From Membranipora membranacea (lineage: Eukaryota; Bryozoa; Gymnolaemata; Cheilostomatida; Membraniporidae): a DNA stretch of 60,000 nucleotides. Below the pieces are notes generated by a model. It was not told where the DNA came from. It ran no database searches and saw only the letters and a list, made by a program, of their open reading frames with translations. Positions 23,530 to 36,600 of the stretch are shown piece after piece. Location of the stretch: contig OU612073.1 of the NCBI GenBank assembly GCA_914767715.1, forward strand, positions 498,001-558,000, read 5' to 3'. Both the position numbers and the translations under genes were made by a program. Numbering within the stretch: the first letter of the stretch is position 1; the number at the start of each line of letters is the position of its first letter.

Positions 23530-25430
23530 AGTATATGCATCCTTTCGCAACATTTCATGTTTGTGATAGCAAGTAAATCAATAAAAACCTAGAGCATTTC
23601 TTGTAAACATAAAATCGTAAACAATTTTAGATTTGATCCAGATGAACCAATTCATATGGACAAACCAAGGCCGTCGCCACAGGCGAAAATGTATCCCCAT
23701 GATGTTAAAATATGATGGTTGTAGAAATATTGATTTAAAGGCTGACGAGTCGAGGCGCCAGGGTAGAAAGCCATAATCAATGTAATTTGATGCTATTGAA
23801 ATCATTGCCTGGATTTATCCGGTTCACCTGCAAAATCACTTTTTTAACATGTCTAAACTTCTATTTAGACATAATAATCTATTTCGCAAATCACTGGGAT
23901 TGGCAGTTCAATAAGAGCATAGCTTATCACAAATGAAATATAATACCTACAACAAATACCACACATTATTCTCATGCAAAAGTTTGATGTTATCTTTATT
24001 ATTCATCTCAGTGGGGGTCTGGGTGTAATGTGTCGATATTCTATAACGCTTAGAAACCATTGTTTTTAAACAATTTTATTAAGCGTTTCATAAATAGAAT
24101 TTATTATTATTAGTGTATTCAAATTAGAGACTAGATTCATTCAATCATGTCAAGTTAGTTACAAGCTAAATTTTAAAAGCATTCTCAAATGCAAATTGGA
24201 ATTTAGCCATATCGATTTCACATAAATGACTTGAATAGGCAGCGCAGTGAGAGTATTTATAATCTATGGTATTATTAGTTTAGGCAGTGCAGTATTATTT
24301 ACATAGCTTATCACAACTAGAATCTAATACCTGATCATTCATTAATAATATGACATAAATTATTGTAAGGCAACATTTAGCATTGTTTATATATTATTCA
24401 TCTCTGCCAATGAGCAAAATCTGAGTTTTTAGCTTACATTCTCAAATCCCCTGAGTAGCCTGAGTTGAACCCAAAAATCTGAGTAACTCGGGCTAAACCT
24501 GAGTGGTTGAGAGCCCTGTCAAAAACAATGGGGAGTAAACTGTTCTCATTCTGGAGCCATACTAATAGATGGTAAAAACATTAATATTTAAGTGTTGGCT
24601 ATGTGTTGTCAGTCCAGAAAGGTTATTTCTGCAACCGCCAATGGCAAGAAAATAGAGTATAAAAGCAGAAACATCTACAACCAATTATATCTGTTGCTGG
24701 GAAATTGGGATATCTGGCTCCCTCTGGCATACCTATCAAAGACAGGTGATGTCAGAGGATATTGGCCAACAATAAAGCTGCCCCTTGGCAACCTCTACAG
24801 AAGGTTGCTGGCTAAACCTTGCCGGCTGGGTAGGTTTAGTTCATTGATGGAAGCTTTCTCTTGTTTCTTATAATACTCTTATCAATTATGGTCAACATTT
24901 CTTTCAACAGCCCAAGGAGTCCCTCTAACTCCTTGGACAGCCTAAGTCCTTTTTACTCATACTGCAAACAGTTACTGATAGTAGGGAAGAGATGATTACT
25001 CAAAATGCGTGCGGAATAGGCTCTAAAGTTGTCTTGTCATCCCCACCAGGGAGGTTTCAAACTCCCTGTCTCCAGGGAGGGTGGGATCCCCCTCCCTGCT
25101 GTCTCCACTATCAGTCACTGTTTGTAGTATGATGATTGTGTTCTCCTGCATGTTAACCTGCATGTGTGCAGGTTAAAAACTCCAGCCTCTCCAGCTGTGA
25201 CTTGAAGGAACCTATTTAGACATTGTCCGTCGATTGGTCAAGGTCAAATTGTAAATTAAATAGAACAGCTATATACAGACTAGGGGATCAACAGTGGGCA
25301 GGTTGAAGGTAGTATATTCCAGTCCTTCGCAGTTTCAATAAAGAAGGATCGACGGCACACCTGCTTTGGAAGTTTGAGATGTTCTAAGAGACCAGTGGTG
25401 CTTGTTTTCTTGTCATTCCGTCTTATTCCG
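23530..25430. other. No supported gene
   Basis: AT-rich, with GAGTAGCCTGAGTTGAACCC-like short repeats near 24440-24510 and CTCCCTG/CAGGGAG-rich patches at 24910-25110. No exon could be supported. Confidence 0.5.
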
Positions 25431-25435
25431 CAGAT

Positions 25436-25911
25436 GCATCCTCGCTAGGACTAGAACTGGATTATGATCTAGACTCCCTAGTTGCCAATCACACTAAGAA
25501 TCGAGTAACGCAGATTTGCGAAGACAATGACCATTTTATCTATGATTACCTAGCACAATGCCCCTCAGGCAAGCTCAGACACCCTAAATATCGTACGGCC
25601 CAGGGAAATGACTGCTTTTTGAGAAACATGTGCATCTATATTAACAGTACTATTTTTTAACCTTATTTTTGCAACCAGGGCAACTTCACTATTTTTTACA
25701 AGCAGGCTGTACCAGCAACATTTTTCTCACAACTCTTATAGATTGTGATAATGATACAATCAATCAATTAATCAAGGAGCGCAGCCCTCCTTTGCACAGC
25801 TTCAAGTCTGGTGGCCAAACTATGACTCACAGAGTACTTGGGCAGTTAAAAGATATTTTGACAAATGTATCAGAGTATGAGAAACAGAGAGAGCTTCCAT
25901 CTTGCCCCTAG
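25436..25911 (+). CDS. Unrecognised exon-like open frames
   Basis: After a TTATTCCGCAG acceptor-like site the frame from 25436 to the TAA at 25658-25660 is open for 74 residues with varied, protein-like composition (for example LDYDLDSLVANHTKNRVTQI). A second frame at 25669-25911 (80 residues) follows in a different phase. No donor, partner exon or family motif was found. These may be exons of a transposon, a decayed gene or chance. Confidence 0.3.
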
Positions 25912-27341
25912 AGACTCTAAAACTCAAATATGTAATACTGAATATACAACAGGAGGGTACCGTAGCCTGGACATGCTGCTGGGTGGTTGGGGGTCATGGT
26001 AAGTTAGTAAAACAAGGAGTGTGATTGTATAATGACCTGCGAGGTCAGTGCGGGTCTGATTCATTGTTCTAATTGTTGTATGTTATGACATTTATTGTAG
26101 CCATGACTGGAATAGGATCAACTTGAAGGCACGCATATATATCAGGACTAAGCTCCCATCAGACTTAAAACTGGTAATTCAGTGTAGGACTCGGACTTAG
26201 TGTGACCAGGGAGAATTCTCCCTGGTGGTGTGATACAGACCGGTGCTCATACAACCTTCTCCTGGCCTCCACCATTATAATATGAGAAACATGACTGATT
26301 AACAAAGGTAAGAGTGACATATCAGTACTGATTTGGACTGTTCCCTGTATTGTTAAGATAATTCTTTGATATGATTTGGCAAACCAGCAATAACCGAAGT
26401 TTTGGAGTTTAGGATGACCGATGTCAGATTCCAATCAACTTCGATACCGTCAGTAGAGCAGGCTCACCTGAAATCATGGTAACAAGTATATAATTAAGAC
26501 AAGAACTATCCGCTTCAGGATGAAGCTATCAGTGGAGTGTCAAGTCTTCTCCGCTAACTGCCAGCCTTTAGATGACTCTTCGAGTAACATCATCCTCACA
26601 TCCGTAATATAGCCATCTTGGCCAGAAGATATGTTGTCCACTATACAGCCCAAGAAGAGTCCATTTACCATTCCCGCCTTCTTGATTTTGTCTGTTTCTT
26701 TGTTGTTGCATTCAAAATTTTGTGGGTTAATTTAGTTACTTTTTAGTTTGAGAGTTGATAATATGGTAGATTAGATATGGATATGGTAGTATTGTAGCTA
26801 CAAAGGTATGATATAGTTCCTCAGTATGAAATATTAGTATCCTGCTCCATCTGGTCTCCGCTGTTTGTTTGACTGCTTTTTGGCTGAGTCGTGTTATCAA
26901 GGAGTAACTCCTTTGTGTTATTATACCTTGGTACTCAACTACGATTAAATGGGAGTTGCCTTCTCTTCATATAAGACTGGGCAACTCCAAAGCAAAAAAT
27001 GGGGACTGTTTGAATTTTGCTATTTATTCAATACAACAACACACACAGACTGTATAGTGTTTTGATAGGTATAATATAGTCTTTTTTGTAAAGTGTTACA
27101 ACATACCATGTCAAGATACAATCGTGATCTGAATAGCACCACCAATAACATCGATTGGTATACTTTTTACTCACAGGAGCCAATTTACATGGCTGAATAA
27201 TTTATTATTCAGATTCAGACATTGTGTAGTTAAGTTATATATACTGATGCACTGTCATCTCTTCTACATATATTCCCTTACTAATTGGTGCTGACACAAC
27301 ATTATGTCATCTAACACTAATGTGAAGAATTCAGCAAGGGA
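25912..27341. other. No supported gene; one palindrome
   Basis: Only the palindrome at 26205-26226 stands out. No exon with splice support was seen. Confidence 0.5.
26205..26226. repeat. 22-bp perfect palindrome around GGGAGAATTCTCCC
   Basis: ACCAGGGAGAA and its complement meet at the centre. The inner 18 bp recur exactly at 8214-8231. Confidence 0.65.
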
Positions 27342-27578
27342 GTCTTTCAATTAGAAAGAGCTATGCTTCACTGAAGCAAGTTATCACCATCCCATCGCTC
27401 AAAATCATCGCTCACTCAGTCTTTCAATTAGACAAATTCATTCCCAAATCGCTCACTCAGAGTGTATATAGTTCCATCATTGACTGAGTGATTTGAAAGC
27501 GAGAGCCTAGCCAGTGTCTCTCATTCACTGAGTGAGCGATTAGATCGCCTCCATTTTGGCTGTTTCTAATTGAAAGAC
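27342..27578. mobile_element. MITE with GTCTTTCAATTAGAAA inverted ends
   Basis: The left end GTCTTTCAATTAGAAA is matched exactly by the right end TTTCTAATTGAAAGAC. A further GTCTTTCAATTAGA copy lies inside near 27419, and GCTCACTCAG/CTGAGTGAGC blocks make the interior partly palindromic. A related copy is at 51860-52089. It has no coding content. Confidence 0.8.
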
Positions 27579-27615
27579 TAGACAGATCACATTCTCTTCA
27601 AAGATTAAAAATAAC

Positions 27616-27650
27616 ATGAATTTTTTAGGACATGAAGAATTAGATCCAGA
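27616..27650 (+). CDS. Tentative first coding exon of the LRR-Roc-COR-caspase gene
   Basis: ATG opens an 11-codon frame (MNFLGHEELDP) that ends in phase 2 at a GTAAGC donor. Joined to the acceptor at 29336 it stays in frame. It was chosen because no in-frame ATG precedes the conserved part of exon 2. Short length and the lack of homology keep this uncertain. Confidence 0.35.
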
Positions 27651-30600
27651 GTAAGCATCCGTCAGTCAGGTTAAAGAATCCTTTTTTGTAAGTTGGGGAT
27701 CCTGCAGGGAGTATGAGTCTCACCCAATATAGAAAAAGACTGAAGCTAGCCAAGGAAGAGAATATGTCAGAAGGTAAGGGTTATATAAGAGGAGTACGAT
27801 ACTTAACATAACCAGCTTATAATCGTGATGCATTATGAGACAAAATTTATACTGGTGTAGCACGGTAGTGATTATAACCCTGTTTGACCCCTCCTTATAC
27901 GCCACAAAACGAACACCGTAGACCTTGGCCTAACCTGATGAGGTGCTATTTTATTGAGCAGAAAATCAACAATAACGTTAATCTTTTATGGCACCAAATA
28001 TGAACAAACATTAACTAGGACAGCTGCATTGTCAAATATCTGTGTCAGATTCTGACATGGGGTCAGGAAATATTGACCTTCTGAATGTTAAACTCAACCA
28101 ACTTTCATTTGAGGAATTTCCCTTCTATTATCAAAGAGGGAAGGCAGTAAATACTGTTTTTTTTATTCCTCACCTATCTCTGCTCTGTCCTGTTCGAGTA
28201 GCGGGTGCCTGCTTGAGGCCTAGTTCTATCAAACTTCTCCATCTAATCCTGTCCTGAGCATCCTCTTCATTGAGGGAACATCATTGGAGATCCTTCATGA
28301 TTGTATCCTTCCATCTATACTTTGGGCGTCCCCGATTTCTCCTTCTATCCACTCTCATCTCATGTGCTCTTCTGAGATCACCATATTCCTCTTTTCTGCA
28401 CACATGCCCAAACCACTGCAACCTCCTTCGTCTCGTCAGGTCTAACACACTCATGACATTTGCTTCTTGCTTTATACTTTCGTTGGTTTTGTGCTTTTCA
28501 AGACTAATTCCAAGACAGTATCGCAACATTCTCATCTCACATACACTGAATCTTTCAGCAACATAATCTGTCAATGGCCATGTTTCAGATGAAAAAACAT
28601 TAACTAGGCAGTAGGGCGGCTGCATTGTCGAAAATGACTGAAGTCTGAATCTGACTAGCTGCTGAATGTGAAAAGCTCAAAAAACTTTTATTTTAGGAAA
28701 TTCTCTCATATTATCAAAGAGGGAAGGCAAAACATGAGTTAATTAATTCATATTCACAAACCCACTCCTTACATCAAAATTGCTCATTTCAGCAAGTCAA
28801 TGAGCCATCAAAGGCTGTAACCTGTCAACACATGATTTGATTTGTCACTTACATATATTATATAAATGAGGGGAATATATCTGACCCTGAACAAGCGTTT
28901 GGTTATTCATGTATGGATGCTGGACCGCATTTCTCATCTTTGATTGGTCTACAAGGTCAGCATCTATTATAGTTGTGCTCTTGTAAAATTTTGCCTGAGT
29001 TTTAAGGTTGTTACTGGGACATCAATCAATGCATAACGTAAAAGCTGCCAGATTTTTAGCATTATCCAGATTCTGACCCAAAGTTATATGCTGATGGCAT
29101 ATTTCCACAAATAGCCATGTTATGTATTTTATCACCGATCCATAAATTCATATCAATGGTGTTGATGATTCGAACAAGATGATGGTGATTTGGTGTGTGT
29201 CATAGAATAGCGCAAAAAGTGATTTGCATCAACTCTGCTATATCAACGTATGAAGGGCTCATCTGCATATATATAGCATATAATCAGAGGTTATTGTTGC
29301 ATATATTATATAGATAAGTACAAGGTATGGTTCAGACATACCGGGGAGGAGGTGATAGCGACGATACCAGATTACCCCGACTACAGAGAGATGACAGTGA
29401 GAGATATTGAGTTATCTAAGGGAGATAACTCTATCACTCATCTCTGTATCAAGGATCAGGTCCCTGACTGGATATCTGAGGAAGCCCCTGATCTCATACA
29501 GCTGAGACTGAGGGGTATTAATGAGGAACCACTGAGAGAGGATCGAGTACATTGTTGGGAGAGGTAAGTTATCTTATTGGTGCCCTAATTATTTTATACT
29601 GTAAATGTGAACTCTTTTAAACATATAGTATGACACACCTGACCTAGTCTTTCAGTACCTTCAGGATGGTGGTTCAATTGAAGTATATCGAAAATTAAGT
29701 CAAATTCTACAATGTAGAATAAGCAGGAATGACAGTATCTGTGTGTAGTCTTGTTATCTGACACACTTATGATGATATTATGAGGAACAGACAGCGGGCG
29801 TGATATTGTAAAGCAAGTCATCTAGCAGGGCTGTATCCATGGGTTCAGAAATTGTAGGTCCAGGCGGGGTGGGTGCTGTGAGCCTTCCCGCCAGGGGGCA
29901 TAGGGGGCCTCGCTCAGAAAATTTTCAAAAATCAGAGGCAGTTTTAAGGCATTCCAGCCCTTTTGGAGCAGAAAATTGACGAAATAAATGATATTGTCCT
30001 AGACAAGATTTAAGAATAATAACAATCGTTTTTTGTGAGAAATTTTTCGTCGACATTCTGATTTTATTGACCACCACAGATAAGGCTTCTGGGATGAGAT
30101 GCCATAACTAGTCAACATTGACATTAGACAATCTCATGTTGAATGGACGAGATAACGGATGAGTCCCCCCAAAATATCCGCACCACAGAAATAAAAAAAA
30201 GAAAGATAAGAAAAAAGTTAATAAAATGCGTTAGAGTTAATAAATGCGGAAACACAACTCCAAATTACTAAAATAGTCATGGTCAAATTGGAACTATAAT
30301 GGATGCGCTCACTATTCAATATTTGTTTTAAACTTTAAGTGATAGTTTCACAATGTATGATAGTAATTGGTCGTAATACTGCATATATATACGATGCTGT
30401 AGATTGAATGCTATCATCTTAAAAATGAATGTCTATACTTATGAATGAATCAGCTGATCTTGTGGTTGGGGACATCCCTCTTTTGTTTACTGTTTACAAA
30501 CAGCTACTACATAGTGATTTGTGGTTGCATAATGAATGCTATAAATCATCCTTTGATGTATGCGGTAGTAGAGCTATTGACAGTGATCAGGGTGCACAAT

Positions 30601-33600
30601 ACACTGTTGCACTCAATAACTTTATCATGCATGCTCAGATTTTTTTGAAAGTTTTCATGATGAGGTATAACTTCCTTGCAGGGCTGGACCCTTACCGTAC
30701 CCCAATGGATGTTATTTCTGCAAATTTAGCACAGGCTACATAATAAACCATGATAAATTTGTGTTCGACAGGAGGAGATAACTCTTATTTAGAACAGGGC
30801 ACAGAAAAGTGTCAGATGTCGTGTAATACACGACATCTGACACTCATCTACAGCAGTATTATTCAAGTATTTCAGGTTGGTTAACAATGAAGAGAAATAA
30901 ACTAGTTTTCTATCATCACCCGACCAAAATACATACAGAGGAAAAATGTAAACTTTTATTTTTATATCAAGTAACTAAATAATTGTGCTAGCTGGTAGTT
31001 TAAAAAAATTAAGCAAAGTTTGAACCTAGCAGTGTTATTTTAGTATTCAGGTTGGCAAACTACGGACAGAACAACAAAATAAAATATTTATTATTACTCC
31101 ACCCTGATCCCTTCAGAGATAAAGTCCAATATTAAAGGAAACAAAAAGTACCTGATATATTTTCATGTTTTTATCTCATACTAAGGATTCCCTACCTATA
31201 CACACATTGTTTATAATGTGATGTTATATTGTAGATTATCACAGTTAGATCGGCTTCAGGTGCTGGATATAAGGTTCAACCCTGCACTAGGAGCCGTACC
31301 GGAGGTAGTGTATAATCTGACACAACTTACTCAGCTGAAACTGACCGGGTGTGGGTTCACAGAGATAAGTGACAGGTATGTGGGAGTATCTTATACAGTT
31401 AGATAGTACACTTATATATCATCATGGTTGTTTGTTCTGCTTATTAGTGCTGAATCCAAACAGCGAAATGAGACAATAATATCAATGACTTTTAGTATTT
31501 ATAATCTTTGATAATATTAAAGCAAATATATAGTTTTTTGGTTTTGTATAAGCTGACCTTGGGCTGTACTTACTCAGTTACTTGGCTATAATAGTGAGAT
31601 GTGATTTTTAAAAGTGAGATGTGATTTTTGAGTAACCTAAGAATGTGGTTATTATATTAGTCTATCATACCCTGAGGGTGTTATGGTCTGGTAAAATAAC
31701 ATATCTTTATGCAACCGGATCTATATTTACCATAAAATACCACGTAATGCCCCAAATTATCATACCAAATTTTATCGTTCAAGTTATATTTGAACTTGTT
31801 GTTGTTATCATGCAGCATATAAGATGATAACCTGTATGTGGAGGGTATTGCACCTTAGACTGACATGGTAAAATGTAAACTTTTATTATTATATCAAGTA
31901 ACTAAATAATTGTGCTAGCTGGTAGTTTAAAAAAATTAAGCAAAGTTTGAACCTAGCAGTGTTATTTTAGTATTCAGGTTGGCAAACTAAGGACAGAACA
32001 ACAAAATAAAATATTTATTATTACTCCACCCTGATCCCTTCAGAGATAAAGTCCAATATTAAAGGAAACAAAAAGTACCTGATATATTTTCATGTTTTTA
32101 TCTCATACTAAGGATTCCCTACCTATACACAAATTGTTTATAATGTGATGTTATATTGTAGATTATCACAGTTAGAGCAGCTCAGGTGGCTGGATATCAG
32201 TTTAAACCGTGCACTAGGAGCTGTACCGGAGGGAGTGTATAATCTGACACAACTTATTGTGCTGGAAATGCATGACTGTGGGATCACAGAGATAAGTGAC
32301 AGGTATGTGAGAGTATCTTATACAGTCAGATAGTATACTTATATATCATCATGGTTGTTTGTTCTGCTTATTAGTGCTGAATCCAAACAGTGATCGAAGC
32401 AATAACACATGTAATGTTAAACCAAGTATCTTTCTTGTATATAAGCCGACCATGGGCTATACTTACTCAGTTACATGGCTATAATAGTGAGATGTGATTT
32501 GAGAATATGGTTATGATATTTGTCTATTATGCCCTGAGGGCGTTATGGTCCGGTAAAATTACATATCTTCATGTAACCAGATCTACATTTACCATAAAAT
32601 ACCACATAAAGTCCCAAATTATCAGACCAGAATATCGCAAAAATATTTGGAGTTGTTTTTGCTATCATGCGGCATATAAGATGATAACCTGTATATAGAG
32701 GAAAATGCACCGTGGACTGACATGGAAAAATGTGAACTTTTGGAATTATATCAAATAACTAAATAGTTAGGCTTGCTGGAAGTTGAGCAAATAACAATCA
32801 AACCAAGCAGTATTAATTTAGTATTTCAGGTTGGTTAAAAATAAATGGGCTCTATTTAATGAAAAGCCCAGATTGACGGAAACAAAATTACTCGATACAT
32901 TTTCATGTTTTTATCTCATACTAAGGATTCCCTACCTATACACACATTGTTTATAACGTGATGTTATATTGTAGATTATCACAGTTAGATCAGCTTCAGG
33001 TGCTGGATATCAGTTTAAACCCTGCACTAGGAGCTGTACCAGAGGTAGTGTATAATCTGACACAACTTACTGAGCTGAGTATGTGGGACTGTGGGATCAC
33101 AGAGATAAGTGACAGGTATGTGAGAGTATCTTATACAGTCAGATAGTATACTTATATATCATCATGGTTGTTTGTTCTGCTTATTAGTGCTGAATCCAAA
33201 CAGTGATCGAAGCAATAACACATGTAATGTTAAACCAAGTATTTTTCTTGTATAAGCCGACCATGGGCTATACTTACTCAGTTACATGGCTATTATAGTG
33301 AGATGTGATTTGAGAATATGGTTATGATATTTGTCTATTATGCCCTGAGGGCGTTATGGTCCGGTAAAATTACATATCTTCATGTAACCAGATCTACATT
33401 TACCATAAAATACCACATAATGTCCCAAACTATCAGACCAAATTTATTGCACAAAATATTTGGAGTTGTTTTTGTTATCATGCGGCATATAAGATGATAA
33501 TCTGTATATAGAAGAAAATGCACTGTAAACTGACATGGAAAAATGAGAACTTTTGGAATTACATCAAATACCTAAATGGTTAGGCTTGCTGGAAGTTGAG

Positions 33601-36600
33601 CAAATAACAATGAAACCAAGCAGTATTAATTTAGTATTTCAGGTTGGTTAAAAATAAATGGGCTCCATTTAATGAAAAGCCCAGATTGACGGAAACAAAA
33701 GTACCAGATATTTTCATGTTTTTATCTCATACTCAGTATTCCTCACATATATACATTGTGTATGACGTGATGTTTTATTGTAGATTATCACAGTTAGATC
33801 AGCTCAAGGAGCTGGATATCGGTCACAACGGTGACCTAGGAGCTGTACCGGAGGTAGTGTATAATCTGACACAACTTACTAAGCTTAGAATGTATGACTG
33901 TGGGATCACAGAGATAAGTGACAGGTATGTGAGAGTATCTTATACAGTCAGATAGAACACTTATATATCATCATGGTTGTTTGTTCTGCTTATTAGTGCT
34001 GAATCCAAACAGTGATCGAAGCAATAACACATGTAATGTTAAACCAAGTATTTTTGTTGTATAAGCCGACCATGGGCTATACTTACTCAGTTACATGGCT
34101 ATAATAGTGAGATGTGATTTGAGAATATGGTTATGATATTTGTCTATTATGCCCTGAGGGCGTTATGGTCCGGTAAAATTACATATCTTCATGTAACCAG
34201 ATCTACATTTACCATAAAATACCACATAAAGTCCCAAATTATCAGACCAAATTTATAGCACAAAATATTTGGAGTTGTTTTTGTTATCATGCGGCATATA
34301 AGATGATAATCTGTATATAGAAAAAAATGCACCGTACACTGACATGGAAAAATGAGAACTTTTGGAATTACATCAAATACCTAAATGGTTAGGCTTGCTG
34401 GAAGTTGAGCAAATAACAATCAAACCAAGCAGTATTAATTTAGTATTTCAGGTTGGTTAAAAATAAATGGGCTCCATTTAATGAAAAGCCCAGATTGACG
34501 GAAACAAAAGTACCAGATATTTTCATGTTTTTATCTCATACTCAGTATTCCTCACATATATACATTGTGTATGACGTGATGTTTTATTGTAGATTATCAC
34601 AGTTAGATCAGCTCGAGGTGCTGGATATCAGTCATAACGGTGACCTAGGAGCTGTACCGGAGGTAGTGTATAATATGACACAACTTACTGAGCTGATGCT
34701 GCTTAACTGTGAGATCACAGAGATAAGTGACAGGTATGTGAGAGTATCTTATACAGTCAGATAGTACATTTATATATCATTATGATTCTTGATTTTGTAT
34801 TAGCTTAGCCTGAGCTGTATTTTCTCCTATACCCGGCTGTGAATAATATGGAAATATTCCCTGATGGCAAGTTTCACCGTATCTCATTTTTTGCAAACCA
34901 GATTTAAATTTACCCTTAGACACCCATCTATTCAAAATATCAACAAAATATTTGTGTGTGCAAAATTATTAGGAGTTGTCTCATATTTATCACAGATACT
35001 TCATAAACGATCACAGATACTTCACTCTTTATTCAATATTAATATTAGAGAATATAGTTGTCACATCATGAACCAGTGATATCATGAATAGCTTATTCGC
35101 TTTCGGCCCATCGTTATCAATAGCTGTGTACAGGTGCTTAGTTGGCTATTTATCTTGTTAGTTCTATTTCAGTATATCAATTATTGTTAGTATTGTAATC
35201 ATAATCATCGCTCAGGCCAAGCAATAAAAATCTCGAAGCCCAACCTTTCCATTCTTGATAAAATACCTCTTTTTTTTTATTCGAATTTTATCATAACATG
35301 AACGTGAATTTAATGCCATCACGAATAATTTCAGGCAGCTCTGTCATGTGATATATGGTTATGCGGTTGATGTAGCCTCCAGTTTTTATCTTCCAGTCAG
35401 ACAGTCATTACCACTATGCCTTGACTTCATTACAGCCCTCCGTACAGTTGTTCTCTTTGTTGTGTCCTGCCGCGATTTCAGATCAGTCTCTCAGTTTTTT
35501 TATGTATCGTTAAGTTGCATCCTTATATCTGAGCCTAGGTCTAACCTGACTTTCCCTCTCATGGCTTTGGGAGTACAGTTTATGTCCAGGAAGCCGATCA
35601 TTGTTCATCAAGTTTACGTTGGAACGATCTCAGGTTTCTCTCTATGAGAATAAAATAAGCTGTACCAGACAGGAAGGCATTGGAGCACAATCCACGGTTT
35701 CAATATACCTTATCTTATCACATCATCCGGTATTCGTCACGCATCTCAGTTCTCTCATCATGTAGGCATTTGCTTCTTAACTTGTGTCCTCTATATCGTC
35801 CAGCTTTCATCTCCATGTATATATACATATATATAATATATATATTGCCTTATAATCAACGCTGTGTATCTTTGGCTCTGGTGGCAACAACGCACTGTCC
35901 TCAGTAAAAAACATCTCTCTTACTAGAATAGGTATCTGGCGGGGTGAGCTATTGTCTTGTAGCATTGAGACACTCTAAAGAGATCTGCCTAATGCATTGT
36001 CTATATGAGAATCCCTTCTTTTGTATCCTTGGATGCAAATTTTAGTACAGTGTAAGCTGGTTAATTCGGACTTCATATTTGGGAATTCCCGTTGATTCAG
36101 ACAATGAAAATTGGTCCCTTCAGCCAGATCTCAGTGCATTCTAATGTCACTTAATTCAGACTCGGCTTAATTAGGCCGAAGTTTTGTGGTCTCCAGAAGT
36201 TTGAATTTGTCTGTCCTTGTTTGGGGTCTGCTCATTGTCAGCCTAATTGTCGTATTAATCTAGGAATGTCACTGAATTTAGGTCAAGATCTAGGTCTCAC
36301 CCTTTATTTTCAGAATGAAATACTATCACAGGTTATTGCTTCAATAGATATTGTAGTGTTTATATAATAATATAGGTGTGGTTGTCATGCACTCTTTTGA
36401 GATATTGATATTGATTATGATACCTCAATGTCTTTAGGTCTTCCTCAAGTAAAGAAGGGTTAATTCCTTTACCATAAAAACAAATATTGTTTTGAAATGT
36501 GTAAATTTACCCTGAATAAAAATAACCATGTGTGGAAAGGGAAAAGCAGGTCATCTACCCGTGATAATCTACATTCTTCTCTGCAGATGCAGTTTTATAG

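Larger units (their letters stand above)
30945..34780 (+). repeat. Tandem array of exon-plus-intron units carrying LRR cassettes
   Basis: Five units, each with one 141-bp exon. The exon starts are 927, 813, 809 and 809 bp apart. Intron parts (GCAAATAACAATCAAACCAA, GTTTTTATCTCATACT, CATATCTTCATGTAACCAG) are nearly identical between units 3, 4 and 5, while exon positions on the LRR beta-strand differ. The array grew by unequal exchange. Confidence 0.93.
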
